In this document: positions 34,157 to 41,210 of the stretch, one piece after another
How positions within the stretch are numbered: the first letter of the stretch is position 1
How the letters are laid out: every line of letters starts with the position of its first letter
Source: Prevotella sp.
Lineage (GTDB): Bacteria > Bacteroidota > Bacteroidia > Bacteroidales > Bacteroidaceae
Length of the DNA: 41,210 nt
NCBI GenBank assembly: GCA_016901395.1
Contig: JAEAMQ010000022.1
Span: 1-41,210 of the forward strand
Direction: 5' to 3'
Notes under the pieces: generated by a model
Told to the model about the DNA's origin: nothing
What the model saw: only the letters and a program-made list of their open reading frames with translations
The model's database searches: none
Position numbers and translations under genes: made by a program

Positions 34157-35476
34157 ATGCAAAATAACAATCAAAAAGGCCGCGCCATTGCTATTGTGGC
34201 CATGATTTTCCTTTTCGGCATGATTGCCTTCGTCACTAACCTCGCAGCCCCCATCGGCGTGATCTGGAAAAACCAGCCTGCGCTGCAAGGCAGCAACACC
34301 CTCGGTATGCTGGGCAACATGATGAACTTCTTAGCCTATCTTTTCATGGGTATCCCCTCGGGCAAACTCCTCACCAAGGTGGGCTACAAGAAGACAGCAC
34401 TCATGGCCATTGCCTGCGGTTTCCTGGGTGTGTTCATCCAGTATCTCTCCGGCCAGATTTTCACCGACGGTCTCATTGCCGGACTGCCCGCCAACTTCTA
34501 CGTCTACCTCTTAGGCGCATTTGTAACCGGCATCTCTGTGTGCATGCTCAACACGGTGGTCAACCCTATGCTCAATCTTCTCGGTGGTGGTGGCAACAAG
34601 GGCAACCAGCTCCTACAGGTGGGTGGCACGCTCAATTCCTTCATGGGCACCCTCACCCCCATGTTTGTCGGCGCACTGATTGGTGTTGTCACCAAGGACA
34701 CAGCCATCACCGATATCAATGTCGTACTTTATTTGGCAATGACAATTTTTGCTTTGACATTTGTCATTCTGAGCTTCATCCCCATTGCAGACCCTGAGGG
34801 ACAAACCGAGAATACCACCTTCGAGCACTCACCTTTCGCCTTTCGACATTTCTCATTAGGTGTCATCGCCATATTCTTCTATGTCGGCACAGAGGTGGGC
34901 ATTCCTGGAACGCTTAACTTTTTCCTCTCTGACACCACCACATCAGGTGCCGGACTCTCTCTGGCCACGGCTGCCACCATCGGAGGCTTTGCCGCCGGAA
35001 CCTACTGGTTTCTGATGCTTATTGGTCGCTTCGTTGCCGGCCTCATCGCCTCTAAGGTGTCAAGCAAACTCATGATGACCGTCACCTGCTGCACAGGAAT
35101 CTCTCTGATCCTTTTAGCCATATTCCTTCCCAAAACTGTCACCGGCTCCATGCCGGTATTCACCGGATCGGGATTTGAAATCACAACCTTGCCCTTGAGT
35201 GCCATCCTATTAGTGCTTTGCGGCCTGTGCACTTCTGTGATGTGGAGTTGCATCTTCAATCTTGCTACCGAAGGCTTGGGCAAATACACGGCACAGGCCA
35301 GCGGTATCTTTATGACGATGGTGGTGGGCGGCGGCATCCTGCCTCTCGTGCAGAACTCCATTGCCGACCATACAAGCTACATGTTCTCCTACATCGTGCC
35401 ACTCATCGGCATGGCCTACATGCTGTTCTTCGCCGTATGGGGACACAAGAATGTAAACAAGGACATTGCCGTATAA
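34157..35476 (+). CDS. MFS transporter
   Basis: A 439-residue major facilitator protein with about 12 transmembrane segments. The loop between helices 2 and 3 has the family motif A-like pattern (GIPSGKLLTKVGYKKTALM), and a central cytoplasmic loop lies around residues 215-225. The general layout resembles sugar or organic-acid carriers of the FucP type, but the substrate is not identifiable. It is in its own transcription unit after queG, and it converges on the sulfatase gene; both ends carry strong terminator hairpins. Confidence 0.82.
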   Translation: MQNNNQKGRAIAIVAMIFLFGMIAFVTNLAAPIGVIWKNQPALQGSNTLGMLGNMMNFLAYLFMGIPSGKLLTKVGYKKTALMAIACGFLGVFIQYLSGQIFTDGLIAGLPANFYVYLLGAFVTGISVCMLNTVVNPMLNLLGGGGNKGNQLLQVGGTLNSFMGTLTPMFVGALIGVVTKDTAITDINVVLYLAMTIFALTFVILSFIPIADPEGQTENTTFEHSPFAFRHFSLGVIAIFFYVGTEVGIPGTLNFFLSDTTTSGAGLSLATAATIGGFAAGTYWFLMLIGRFVAGLIASKVSSKLMMTVTCCTGISLILLAIFLPKTVTGSMPVFTGSGFEITTLPLSAILLVLCGLCTSVMWSCIFNLATEGLGKYTAQASGIFMTMVVGGGILPLVQNSIADHTSYMFSYIVPLIGMAYMLFFAVWGHKNVNKDIAV

Positions 35477-35477
35477 C

Positions 35478-35541
35478 CATCCAAACCTTCCTGAAGGTAC
35501 CCCGTCATTGAGGGTTCGGGGTATCCTCAGGACAAAGATGG
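35478..35541 (+). terminator. Extended hairpin after the MFS gene
   Basis: An inner 15-bp stem (35490-35504 with 35517-35531; one wobble, one mismatch) is extended by CCATC/GATGG (35478-35482 with 35537-35541). No T-run follows, so it may assist the second hairpin at 35576. Confidence 0.5.
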
Positions 35542-35575
35542 GTTATAAGTGGAATGCCCTCCCATCTCAAAACAA

Positions 35576-35622
35576 CAATGCTTCCTTTCTAAAGTTATCA
35601 GAAAGGAAGCATTGCTGTTTTC
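35576..35622 (+). terminator. Strong terminator between converging genes
   Basis: A perfect 15-bp stem (35576-35590 with 35600-35614) and 9-base loop, followed by CTGTTTTC. It works on either strand and separates the MFS gene from the converging sulfatase gene. Confidence 0.85.
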
Positions 35623-35639
35623 AAGCGAAGCGTCCGTGA

Positions 35640-37052
35640 CTATTTCTTCTCCTCTCCGGGCAGTGGCCAGTAAGGTGAAGGATGATGGGCAGCCTGCATC
35701 TCACGTTCAAGTTCTTGCAGTTTTTCAGGATACTGAGAAGCCAGATTGCGGCTCTCTGTCATATCTTCCTTGATATTATAAAGTTCGAGGGGCTGATTGG
35801 GTTTCACCGACACCGCCTTCCAGTCACCCTTGCGTCCGGCCCGTTGTTTACCCGGAAACTCCCAGTAGAGCAACCTGTGATCGGTATCAACGGGCTTTCC
35901 ATAAAACAGCTGATGGATATCCATGCCGTCGATGCCCTTTGGCAACGAACGACTGCTACCGGTCAATGCCGCCAACGTCGGCATAATATCGGGGAAGTAA
36001 ACCGTATTCCTCAGTTCCTGCACAGGCACCATTCCGGGTTGGTTCACGATGAGCGGCACGCGGATGCCACCCTCATACAACTGTCCTTTGTGTCCGCGCA
36101 GCCCAGCCCCGCAGTTGAGCTCCTTCAGCGGTGCCATCACCGCCGCACCATTGTCACTGGCAAAGATGATGATGGTGTTCTTGCGGAGGCCCAGCGCATC
36201 GATAGTTCCAAGCAGCCTTCCGATATTCTCATCCATGTGGGTCACCAGCGCTGCATATCGCTTGGTGTCTGGAGTCCACTCCCCGTATTCGTCATACCAT
36301 GAAGTGTTATCCATGTTGTAGGGCTCGTGGGGCGCGTCGTAGGCCAGATAAAGGAAAAACGGATGGTCCTTTTCCCGATGGATAAACGCGATGGCATCAT
36401 CAGTGGAAATCTCCGTGTTGTGTCTGACATGGGCATCATGGGCATTCTCACTGATGTTGATCAGGCTGTCGCCATGGAAACGATAGTAAGGATAATAATA
36501 ATAAGGTCCATTGCTGACGACGGTCGAGATGGTCCATCCATAGAACTCATCAAACCCTCTATGATTGGGAGAAGCCCCCGGGTCGTAGCCGTCAAGATGC
36601 CATTTGTTCACCAGACAACTACGATAGCCCGCCGTGCCAAGCACCGTTGCTATCGTGGTGTCTTCGGGCAGGAGGTTGGCCCGACGGATATACGTGGTGT
36701 CTCCACGTGGCGAAATCTTCATGCCCTCAATGCCTCCCACCGGGCATTGGTTGTCGCGGATGCGGGTGTTGCCCGTATTCTTGCCGGTCATGAGTGAGCA
36801 ACGCGAGGGCGACGAGATGCCACTACCCGCATAGCACTGTGTAAACCGTGTGCCCGTGGCGGCCAATCGGTCAATATTGGGTGTCTTGATATGCTCATTG
36901 CCATAGCAATGCAGGTCACCGTATCCCATATCATCGGCCAGAATAAACACGATATTCGGGCGTTCGGGTGTGGCTTTCTGCGTAACTTGCTGGGCCGACA
37001 AAGGGGTCGTATAACTAAGAACAACACCACTTAAAAGTAGATTTGTTTTCAT
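35640..37052 (-). CDS. Exported sulfatase (S1 family, Ser-type)
   Basis: A 470-residue sulfatase with a signal peptide ending near PLSAQ. Metal-binding Asp residues are at D40-D41 (ADDMGYGD). The catalytic motif reads S80-x-P-S-R-x3-M-T-G, where the key residue (matured to formylglycine) is Ser rather than Cys. This fits sulfatases activated by an anaerobic radical SAM enzyme (anSME), which is not in the window. The FASDNGA motif supplies further metal ligands. The substrate (host glycan or other sulfated sugar) is unknown. It is transcribed alone and shows no recognisable promoter. Confidence 0.9.
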   Translation of the reverse strand: MKTNLLLSGVVLSYTTPLSAQQVTQKATPERPNIVFILADDMGYGDLHCYGNEHIKTPNIDRLAATGTRFTQCYAGSGISSPSRCSLMTGKNTGNTRIRDNQCPVGGIEGMKISPRGDTTYIRRANLLPEDTTIATVLGTAGYRSCLVNKWHLDGYDPGASPNHRGFDEFYGWTISTVVSNGPYYYYPYYRFHGDSLINISENAHDAHVRHNTEISTDDAIAFIHREKDHPFFLYLAYDAPHEPYNMDNTSWYDEYGEWTPDTKRYAALVTHMDENIGRLLGTIDALGLRKNTIIIFASDNGAAVMAPLKELNCGAGLRGHKGQLYEGGIRVPLIVNQPGMVPVQELRNTVYFPDIMPTLAALTGSSRSLPKGIDGMDIHQLFYGKPVDTDHRLLYWEFPGKQRAGRKGDWKAVSVKPNQPLELYNIKEDMTESRNLASQYPEKLQELEREMQAAHHPSPYWPLPGEEKK

Positions 37053-37121
37053 TTTTTTAGTTGAATAGATAGATTTTTATGTAGCACTCAACAGCTCCTT
37101 CCTTGCTCGTCTAAAGTGCAA

Positions 37122-37155
37122 AAGCTGCCTTTTACTCTATGGTAAAGGACAGCTT
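37122..37155 (-). terminator. Terminator after glmM
   Basis: A 14-bp stem (37122-37135 with 37142-37155; one wobble, one mismatch) with a 6-base loop, followed on the minus strand by TTTTG. A second hairpin (CATGCC...CTCTC at 37172-37185 with GAGAG...GGCATG to 37204) lies directly after the glmM stop. Confidence 0.65.
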
Positions 37156-37210
37156 CTGTCATATATTCTATCATGCCTGCCTCTCCATTGAGAGACACGG
37201 CATGACCGGT

Positions 37211-38602
37211 CTACTGCATATCGTATACCACCTGCATCAGAGTCTTGCCCAACTCGTCGGCTTCTTCCATCGTAGATGCCTCGCTGTAGACACGGATGAT
37301 AGGTTCAGTGTTCGACTTGCGCAGATGCACCCACTTGTTGGGGAAATCAATTTTCACGCCGTCTATGTCTGTCACCTGTACCTCCTGTTGCTGTCCATAC
37401 ATCTCCTTTACCTTCACGAGGATAGCATCCACATCGGTAGACGGAGTGAGGTCTATGCGGTTTTTGGCAATGAAATAGTTGGGGAAAGTAGCCCGAAGCT
37501 GGCTGGCTTTCAGTCCTTTCTGTGCCATGCTGCTCAGAAACAGGCCGATACCCACCAAGGCATCGCGTCCATAGTGGCTCTCAGGATAGATCACTCCACC
37601 ATTGCCCTCGCCGCCAATCACAGCCTTCACGTCTTTCATCTTGGTAGTAACATTTACTTCTCCTACCGCGGCAGCAAAATACTGACAACCATGCTTCTCC
37701 GTCACATCGCGCAGAGCACGGGTGGAACTGAGATTGCTCACGGTCGCCCCCTTCACATGGTCGAGGATATAGTCGGCCACAGTGACGAGTGTATATTCCT
37801 CGCCATACATCTTGCCGTCTTCCTGAATGAATGCCAGTCGGTCCACATCGGGGTCGACCACCACGCCGAGGTCGTAGCCACCCTTGGCACACTCGCCCAT
37901 GATGCCACCGAGATTTTTCTCTATCGGCTCAGGATTGTGAGCGAAATCGCCGTTGGCCTCGCCATTGAGGAATGTGGCCTCTACCCCCAATGCCTCAAAC
38001 AGACCGGGCAGGATGACACCACCCACAGAGTTGACCGTGTCGACCACCACTCGGAAATGGGCTTTTCTGATAGCCTCCACATCCACTAAATCGAGTGCAA
38101 GTACGGCATCGATATGTCTCTGGTCAAAGCTCTTATCCTCCGTATAAGCTCCCATATGGTCTACATCGGCAAATTCAAAATCTTCTCTGTCCGCAATGGC
38201 AAGCACCTCGTTTCCGTCGTCCTTGGTGAGAAACTCTCCCTCATGGTTGAGCAGCTTCAGAGCATTCCAATGGCGCGGGTTGTGGCTGGCAGTGATGATG
38301 ACTCCTCCCTCTGCCCCACTCATGCGCACAGCAAGCTCAGTAGTCGGAGTGGTAGCCAAGCCGATATTGATCACATCGTAGCCCATACCCATCAGTGTGC
38401 CACAGACCACATTCTTCACCATCTCGCCAGAGATGCGGGCATCGCGGCCCACGACAATCTTATTACTCGATGACTTGCCGCTGCGACGGATAAAGGTTGC
38501 ATAGGCCGAAGTAAACTTCACAATGTCGAGCGGGTTCAAAGTGTTGCCCGCACTGCCTCCGATGGTTCCACGGATACCGGAAATCGATTTGATCAAGGTC
38601 AT
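37211..38602 (-). CDS. glmM: Phosphoglucosamine mutase
   Basis: A 463-residue alpha-D-phosphohexomutase. The active-site Ser is S106 in TASHNP, the metal loop is DPDVDRL, the sugar loop is GGEGNGG and the C-terminal phosphate loop is RKSNTEPIIRV. The family converts glucosamine-6-phosphate to glucosamine-1-phosphate for cell-wall precursors. The sugar loop GGEGNGG differs from the E. coli form, so a phosphomannomutase or broader specificity is possible. It follows the DUF4827 gene by 32 bases and is probably in the same transcript. Confidence 0.88.
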   Translation of the reverse strand: MTLIKSISGIRGTIGGSAGNTLNPLDIVKFTSAYATFIRRSGKSSSNKIVVGRDARISGEMVKNVVCGTLMGMGYDVINIGLATTPTTELAVRMSGAEGGVIITASHNPRHWNALKLLNHEGEFLTKDDGNEVLAIADREDFEFADVDHMGAYTEDKSFDQRHIDAVLALDLVDVEAIRKAHFRVVVDTVNSVGGVILPGLFEALGVEATFLNGEANGDFAHNPEPIEKNLGGIMGECAKGGYDLGVVVDPDVDRLAFIQEDGKMYGEEYTLVTVADYILDHVKGATVSNLSSTRALRDVTEKHGCQYFAAAVGEVNVTTKMKDVKAVIGGEGNGGVIYPESHYGRDALVGIGLFLSSMAQKGLKASQLRATFPNYFIAKNRIDLTPSTDVDAILVKVKEMYGQQQEVQVTDIDGVKIDFPNKWVHLRKSNTEPIIRVYSEASTMEEADELGKTLMQVVYDMQ

Positions 38603-38634
38603 ATTATATCTTTTTTTAAATAAACTTCTTAAAT

Positions 38635-39282
38635 CTACCTTCCTCTCTCATAAGTGATGTCATAGAGATAAGGGATGACACTTGCCGTAGCACTCAAATG
38701 GCCCACGTCATGGGGAACGATGAGCCGCACCTTGGCTATCTCATCTGTTTCGCTGACCGGTCGGCCCACTTTGATGAAAGTCAGCGGCACTAACCAGCCC
38801 GTAGGCACGGATGTGCTCGACAAAGAATGAGCCAGCACCAAAGTACTTTCACCCGAGATAAACGATCCCGTGAAGGTTCCGGAGTTATCGACCACCGACA
38901 TCTTGTCTACCCAACGTGAATATACGGAAGACAGGATATTAGACATCTCGATAGAATCGCCCAACATGTTGCGTTCTGTATAGCGACACAACACGGTGAC
39001 GGTCTCTCCGTCTTTGATCTTCTCACCACAGCCCTGACGGATAATCTGCATATACACACCGGTAGACTCAAAGAGCACCCATTCATTCTTGCTCACATCA
39101 GTGGTATAATTCTGCGTAGCAAACTGGGTCTCGGAAATAACCGATACAGCAGAATCCTGAATATAATTGTTGATGGCCGAGCGCTCGCGCTTCTTCTGGT
39201 CAGCATAGGTTTCCTGATTGCTGCAGGCGACAAACGCCGTCACACCAAGCAGCAACGAAAGCAGGAAGATCAATTTTCTCAT
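38635..39282 (-). CDS. DUF4827 (FKBP-like) lipoprotein
   Basis: A 215-residue lipoprotein (lipobox FVAC). The mature domain fits DUF4827, an FKBP-type fold: GEKIKDGETVTVLCRYTERN, STLVLAHSLSSTSVPTGWLVPLTFIKVG and a C-terminal LYDITYER. FKBP proteins are prolyl isomerases or chaperones, but activity is not shown for this branch. The ATG at 39282 is preferred to a TTG two codons upstream. It lies just upstream of glmM in the same direction. Confidence 0.82.
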   Translation of the reverse strand: MRKLIFLLSLLLGVTAFVACSNQETYADQKKRERSAINNYIQDSAVSVISETQFATQNYTTDVSKNEWVLFESTGVYMQIIRQGCGEKIKDGETVTVLCRYTERNMLGDSIEMSNILSSVYSRWVDKMSVVDNSGTFTGSFISGESTLVLAHSLSSTSVPTGWLVPLTFIKVGRPVSETDEIAKVRLIVPHDVGHLSATASVIPYLYDITYERGR

Positions 39283-39308
39283 TGTCAATTTTTATTGATT
39301 AATACGTG

Positions 39309-39341
39309 CAAAGGTAATAAAAAGAGAAGAGAGGCACGAAA
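39309..39341 (-). promoter_or_regulatory. Promoter of the DUF4827-glmM unit
   Basis: On the minus strand, TTTC (39341-39338), 21 bp, then TACCTTTG (39316-39309), 26 bases before the ATG at 39282. This fits the Bacteroidetes pattern. Confidence 0.6.
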
Positions 39342-39373
39342 AATATATTTTAAAAATAAAAATTAAAAGTTAA

Positions 39374-40414
39374 TCAGCCTTTCAATTGTGGTGCATAATA
39401 CTTGATGGCCTCACGCGTAATCTGCTCAGCTTCTTCCATCGAACAGTCAAGCTGTCCGCCGCTGGCATTGAAATGGCCACCTCCATTGAAAAACTTCTTG
39501 GCCATCTCTTCCACCGAAAAATCGTCTACCGATCGCAAACTCACCCATATCTTATTGTCGATACGGTCGTCCTCACGAAGAGAGATAGACACTTTCATGC
39601 CTTTGATGCGCAGAGGTTCATTGACTAATCCCTCTCCATCTCCACGCACATAGTGGAAATCGCGGATATTCTGACGGGTCAGGGTGAAATAGGAGGCATG
39701 CAGGTCGTCAAAGACATTAAGCTTCTGCGACATGAGATAACCTCGCAGCCGGATGGCCCACTGACTGTAGTTGTTGAACACATTGCGATAAATCTTATCC
39801 TTGTCGATATGTTTAGTGAGCAACTGGCAGATGATAAAATAGATTTCCGGACGCGTGGAGTTGAACGTAAATCCACCGGTGTCGGTCATCATACCGCAAT
39901 AGATAGGTACGGCAAACTTCTTCGTCAGGTCCTCAAAGCCACCCAACTGCCATACGATGCGGAAGATAACCTCCGACGATGAACTCATCTCGGGATGGGA
40001 AACGGCTATCTCGGCCGGAATGGTGGGGTCGAGATGGTGGTCAAACATCACGCGCGGGGCCTTGCAGTCGGTCAACACTCCTTCCATCGCCTCCACCCGG
40101 TTGAGTCCGTTGTAATCGATACAGAACACGAGATTGGCCCGGTCGAATGCCTGCTCCACCTCCTTGGGGTGCTTGTCGTAACGCACAATACGCTCACTCA
40201 GGGGAAGCCACTGCAGAAAATCGGGGAAACCATTGGGCACAATCACCGTGGGTTCCTTACTAAAATGTACACGCAGATATTCCGCCCAGGCCAAGCAAGC
40301 ACCCAGCGCATCGCCATCTGGACGGGAGTGTCCCGTAATCACTATATGCTCCGACGAATTGATCAGTTCGAGGAGTTTCGCTGCTTCTTCAGCAGATAAA
40401 AGGTTCAAATCCAT
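39374..40414 (-). CDS. DHH-family phosphoesterase (NrnA-like)
   Basis: A 346-residue protein with DHH-family motifs: GHSRPDGDALGA, FCIDYNG, MFDHHLDP (the DHH triad) and the DHHA1 motif GGGHFNASGG. Members of this size, such as NrnA, degrade short RNA oligonucleotides and pAp or hydrolyse cyclic dinucleotides. It has no GGDEF or other sensory domain. The ATG at 40414 begins MDLNLLS and leaves only eight bases to the TAACTTTG promoter box, so a nearly leaderless transcript is possible. A longer in-frame reading from 40486 lies upstream of that promoter and is rejected. Confidence 0.88.
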   Translation of the reverse strand: MDLNLLSAEEAAKLLELINSSEHIVITGHSRPDGDALGACLAWAEYLRVHFSKEPTVIVPNGFPDFLQWLPLSERIVRYDKHPKEVEQAFDRANLVFCIDYNGLNRVEAMEGVLTDCKAPRVMFDHHLDPTIPAEIAVSHPEMSSSSEVIFRIVWQLGGFEDLTKKFAVPIYCGMMTDTGGFTFNSTRPEIYFIICQLLTKHIDKDKIYRNVFNNYSQWAIRLRGYLMSQKLNVFDDLHASYFTLTRQNIRDFHYVRGDGEGLVNEPLRIKGMKVSISLREDDRIDNKIWVSLRSVDDFSVEEMAKKFFNGGGHFNASGGQLDCSMEEAEQITREAIKYYAPQLKG

Positions 40415-40422
40415 AATGATTG

Positions 40423-40430
40423 CAAAGTTA
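40423..40430 (-). promoter_or_regulatory. -7 element for the DHH gene
   Basis: On the minus strand, TAACTTTG ends eight bases before the ATG. A -33 box at the usual distance is not evident. Confidence 0.5.
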
Positions 40431-40639
40431 ATAAAAAGATTGGAGATGTGATAGGTTAGTCCGTCCTTTTTCCATCGTGCAGCCACTTGCCTGTTGCCCT
40501 ACTCTCTTAACGCGGTGATGACCGTCTGAAAAATGTCAATGAAAAATCAGGAATAACCGTTCTCATTTGCGAGTTTTTTGCCATAAGGCTCTCTCTCCTA
40601 CGGAAAATAGGCCCAAAATGGGCTACTTCGAATTAACTG

Positions 40640-40740
40640 ATTATCAACACTTTGTAATTATATGACAAAATTCGTTTTACGATTAGGTACTAATCATCGT
40701 GCGATTACTACCTAATCGTCGTGCGATAAGGCCTTAATCT
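40640..40740. repeat. 22-bp periodic dyad repeat with leader, locus 3
   Basis: Three 17-bp units start at 40680, 40702 and 40724, exactly 22 bp apart; the loops of the first two are GGTAC and CTACC, and both spacers are TCGTG. The third unit is less regular (CGATAAGGCCTTAATCT). The 31-base leader at 40640-40670 matches the one at 19822-19852 at 27 of 31 positions and ends nine bases before the first unit. The array lies in a non-coding stretch upstream of the DHH gene. Confidence 0.85.
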
Positions 40741-41026
40741 CGTCGCGTTTCGGGTGAAATAGAAACACAATTTGGGCGTTTTCTCGGAAAATTGCCTCCT
40801 GTTTTCCACAATTTTTGCCTTGTTTTCGGTATTGAGAACCTATTTTTCATTTTATTCTCTCCTATTATAAAATCTGAAAATGATGAATTAAATTGACAAG
40901 ATATAGATATTTTCTTGTTAAAGCAAAATGACAAATCGTTTTATCATAACAACAAGAAGCCTTTTATTATTGTTTAAATAGTCACTCGCTCTATTTTGAT
41001 TTCATCGAACTCATGCTATGTTATTA

Positions 41027-41201
41027 TGAAACGCTTGCCTATCATTTGTCATTAGTTCCTTTCCATTAGATTATTCCATAATGTTCAAAACCAGAGATAT
41101 TGAAGTTCTGAAAAAGACAGGGGTGGTATGTCTGTCATTTTGAAACGCTGGCGTTTCTTTTGTCATAACTCGAACAATACTTTTGTCATTATGTTCAGAA
41201 C
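41027..41201 (+). repeat. Pair of imperfect direct repeats near the window end
   Basis: Two related stretches, 41027-41091 and 41141-41201, both begin TGAAACGCT, contain TTTGTCAT and end TGTTCA(A/G)AAC. They are offset by 114 bp. The second contains a perfect GAAACGC/GCGTTTC dyad and ATGTTC-A-GAACAT near its end. The bases between are not conserved. The window ends within the last dyad region, so the full extent is unknown. Confidence 0.45.
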
Positions 41202-41210
41202 ATGATGTCA

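Larger units (their letters stand above)
40431..41210. other. Non-coding, repeat-rich terminal region
   Basis: About 780 bases without a supportable gene. It is A+T-rich and contains the dyad-repeat array (40640-40740) and the direct-repeat pair (41027-41201). A reading frame at 40734-40934 on the minus strand has no family resemblance and overlaps the repeat end. The next gene probably lies beyond the window. Confidence 0.6.

Noticed and set aside
40734..40934. 66-residue frame on the minus strand
   Set aside because: No recognisable domain, no start signal, and it begins within non-coding repeat-rich sequence.

Overview
The window reads as a chromosomal segment of a Bacteroidales bacterium, most likely Prevotella or a close relative. 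The evidence is the Bacteroidetes-type promoters (a -33 TTTG/TTTC box about 20 bp before TAnnTTTG), many lineage-typical families (DUF721 beside recF, DUF4230, DUF5686, DUF4827, DUF2807, DUF2723) and SpI/SpII-exported proteins throughout. No rRNA, tRNA, intact insertion sequence or CRISPR array was seen. All functions are assigned by reading motifs, without database searches.

Layout. 1-6.7 kb: recF/DUF721 (minus) diverge from a TPR protein-ribH-exonuclease-hypothetical run (plus), followed by a lipoprotein, a Spy/CpxP-like protein and a tandem DUF4230 pair. 6.7-8.1 kb: a LacI-type regulator with a TTG start, then a non-coding stretch holding a 22-bp periodic dyad repeat. 8.1-14.7 kb: six co-directional minus-strand genes. 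Reading in transcription order they are a nucleotidyltransferase, an ATP-grasp protein, a CDP-alcohol phosphatidyltransferase, a HAD phosphatase, a DUF5686 outer-membrane protein and a LuxR-type response regulator. An outer-membrane patatin phospholipase diverges from them across back-to-back promoters. 16.9-20.2 kb: a small carbohydrate island with a decayed GH16 remnant, a G+C-rich double GH43 enzyme and a second copy of the dyad repeat. 20.2-27.1 kb: a DUF2807 lipoprotein (minus), then serine acetyltransferase-rRNA methyltransferase-S9 peptidase-purD (plus). 27.2-35.5 kb: two membrane proteins, a large DUF2723 glycosyltransferase-like protein, a 122-bp inverted-repeat element, polysaccharide deacetylase-queG-small hypothetical, and an MFS transporter. 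35.6-40.4 kb (minus): sulfatase, glmM, a DUF4827 lipoprotein and a DHH phosphoesterase. 40.4-41.2 kb is non-coding and repeat-rich.

How the genes fit together. Much of the window is housekeeping (recF, ribH, cysE, purD, queG, glmM, NrnA-like DHH). The most coherent less-described unit is the minus-strand block at 11.5-14.7 kb. It has the enzyme logic of CDP-activated headgroup transfer: a nucleotidyltransferase makes an NDP-polyol or NDP-sugar, a CDP-alcohol transferase makes the phosphodiester, a phosphatase trims it, and an ATP-grasp enzyme modifies it. It sits with outer-membrane proteins and a divergent phospholipase, which suggests envelope-lipid or phosphodiester chemistry; this is inference. 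The second notable item is a dispersed non-coding family: arrays of 17-bp dyads (CGATTA-N5-TAATCG) at an exact 22-bp period at three loci, two of which share a conserved 31-bp leader.
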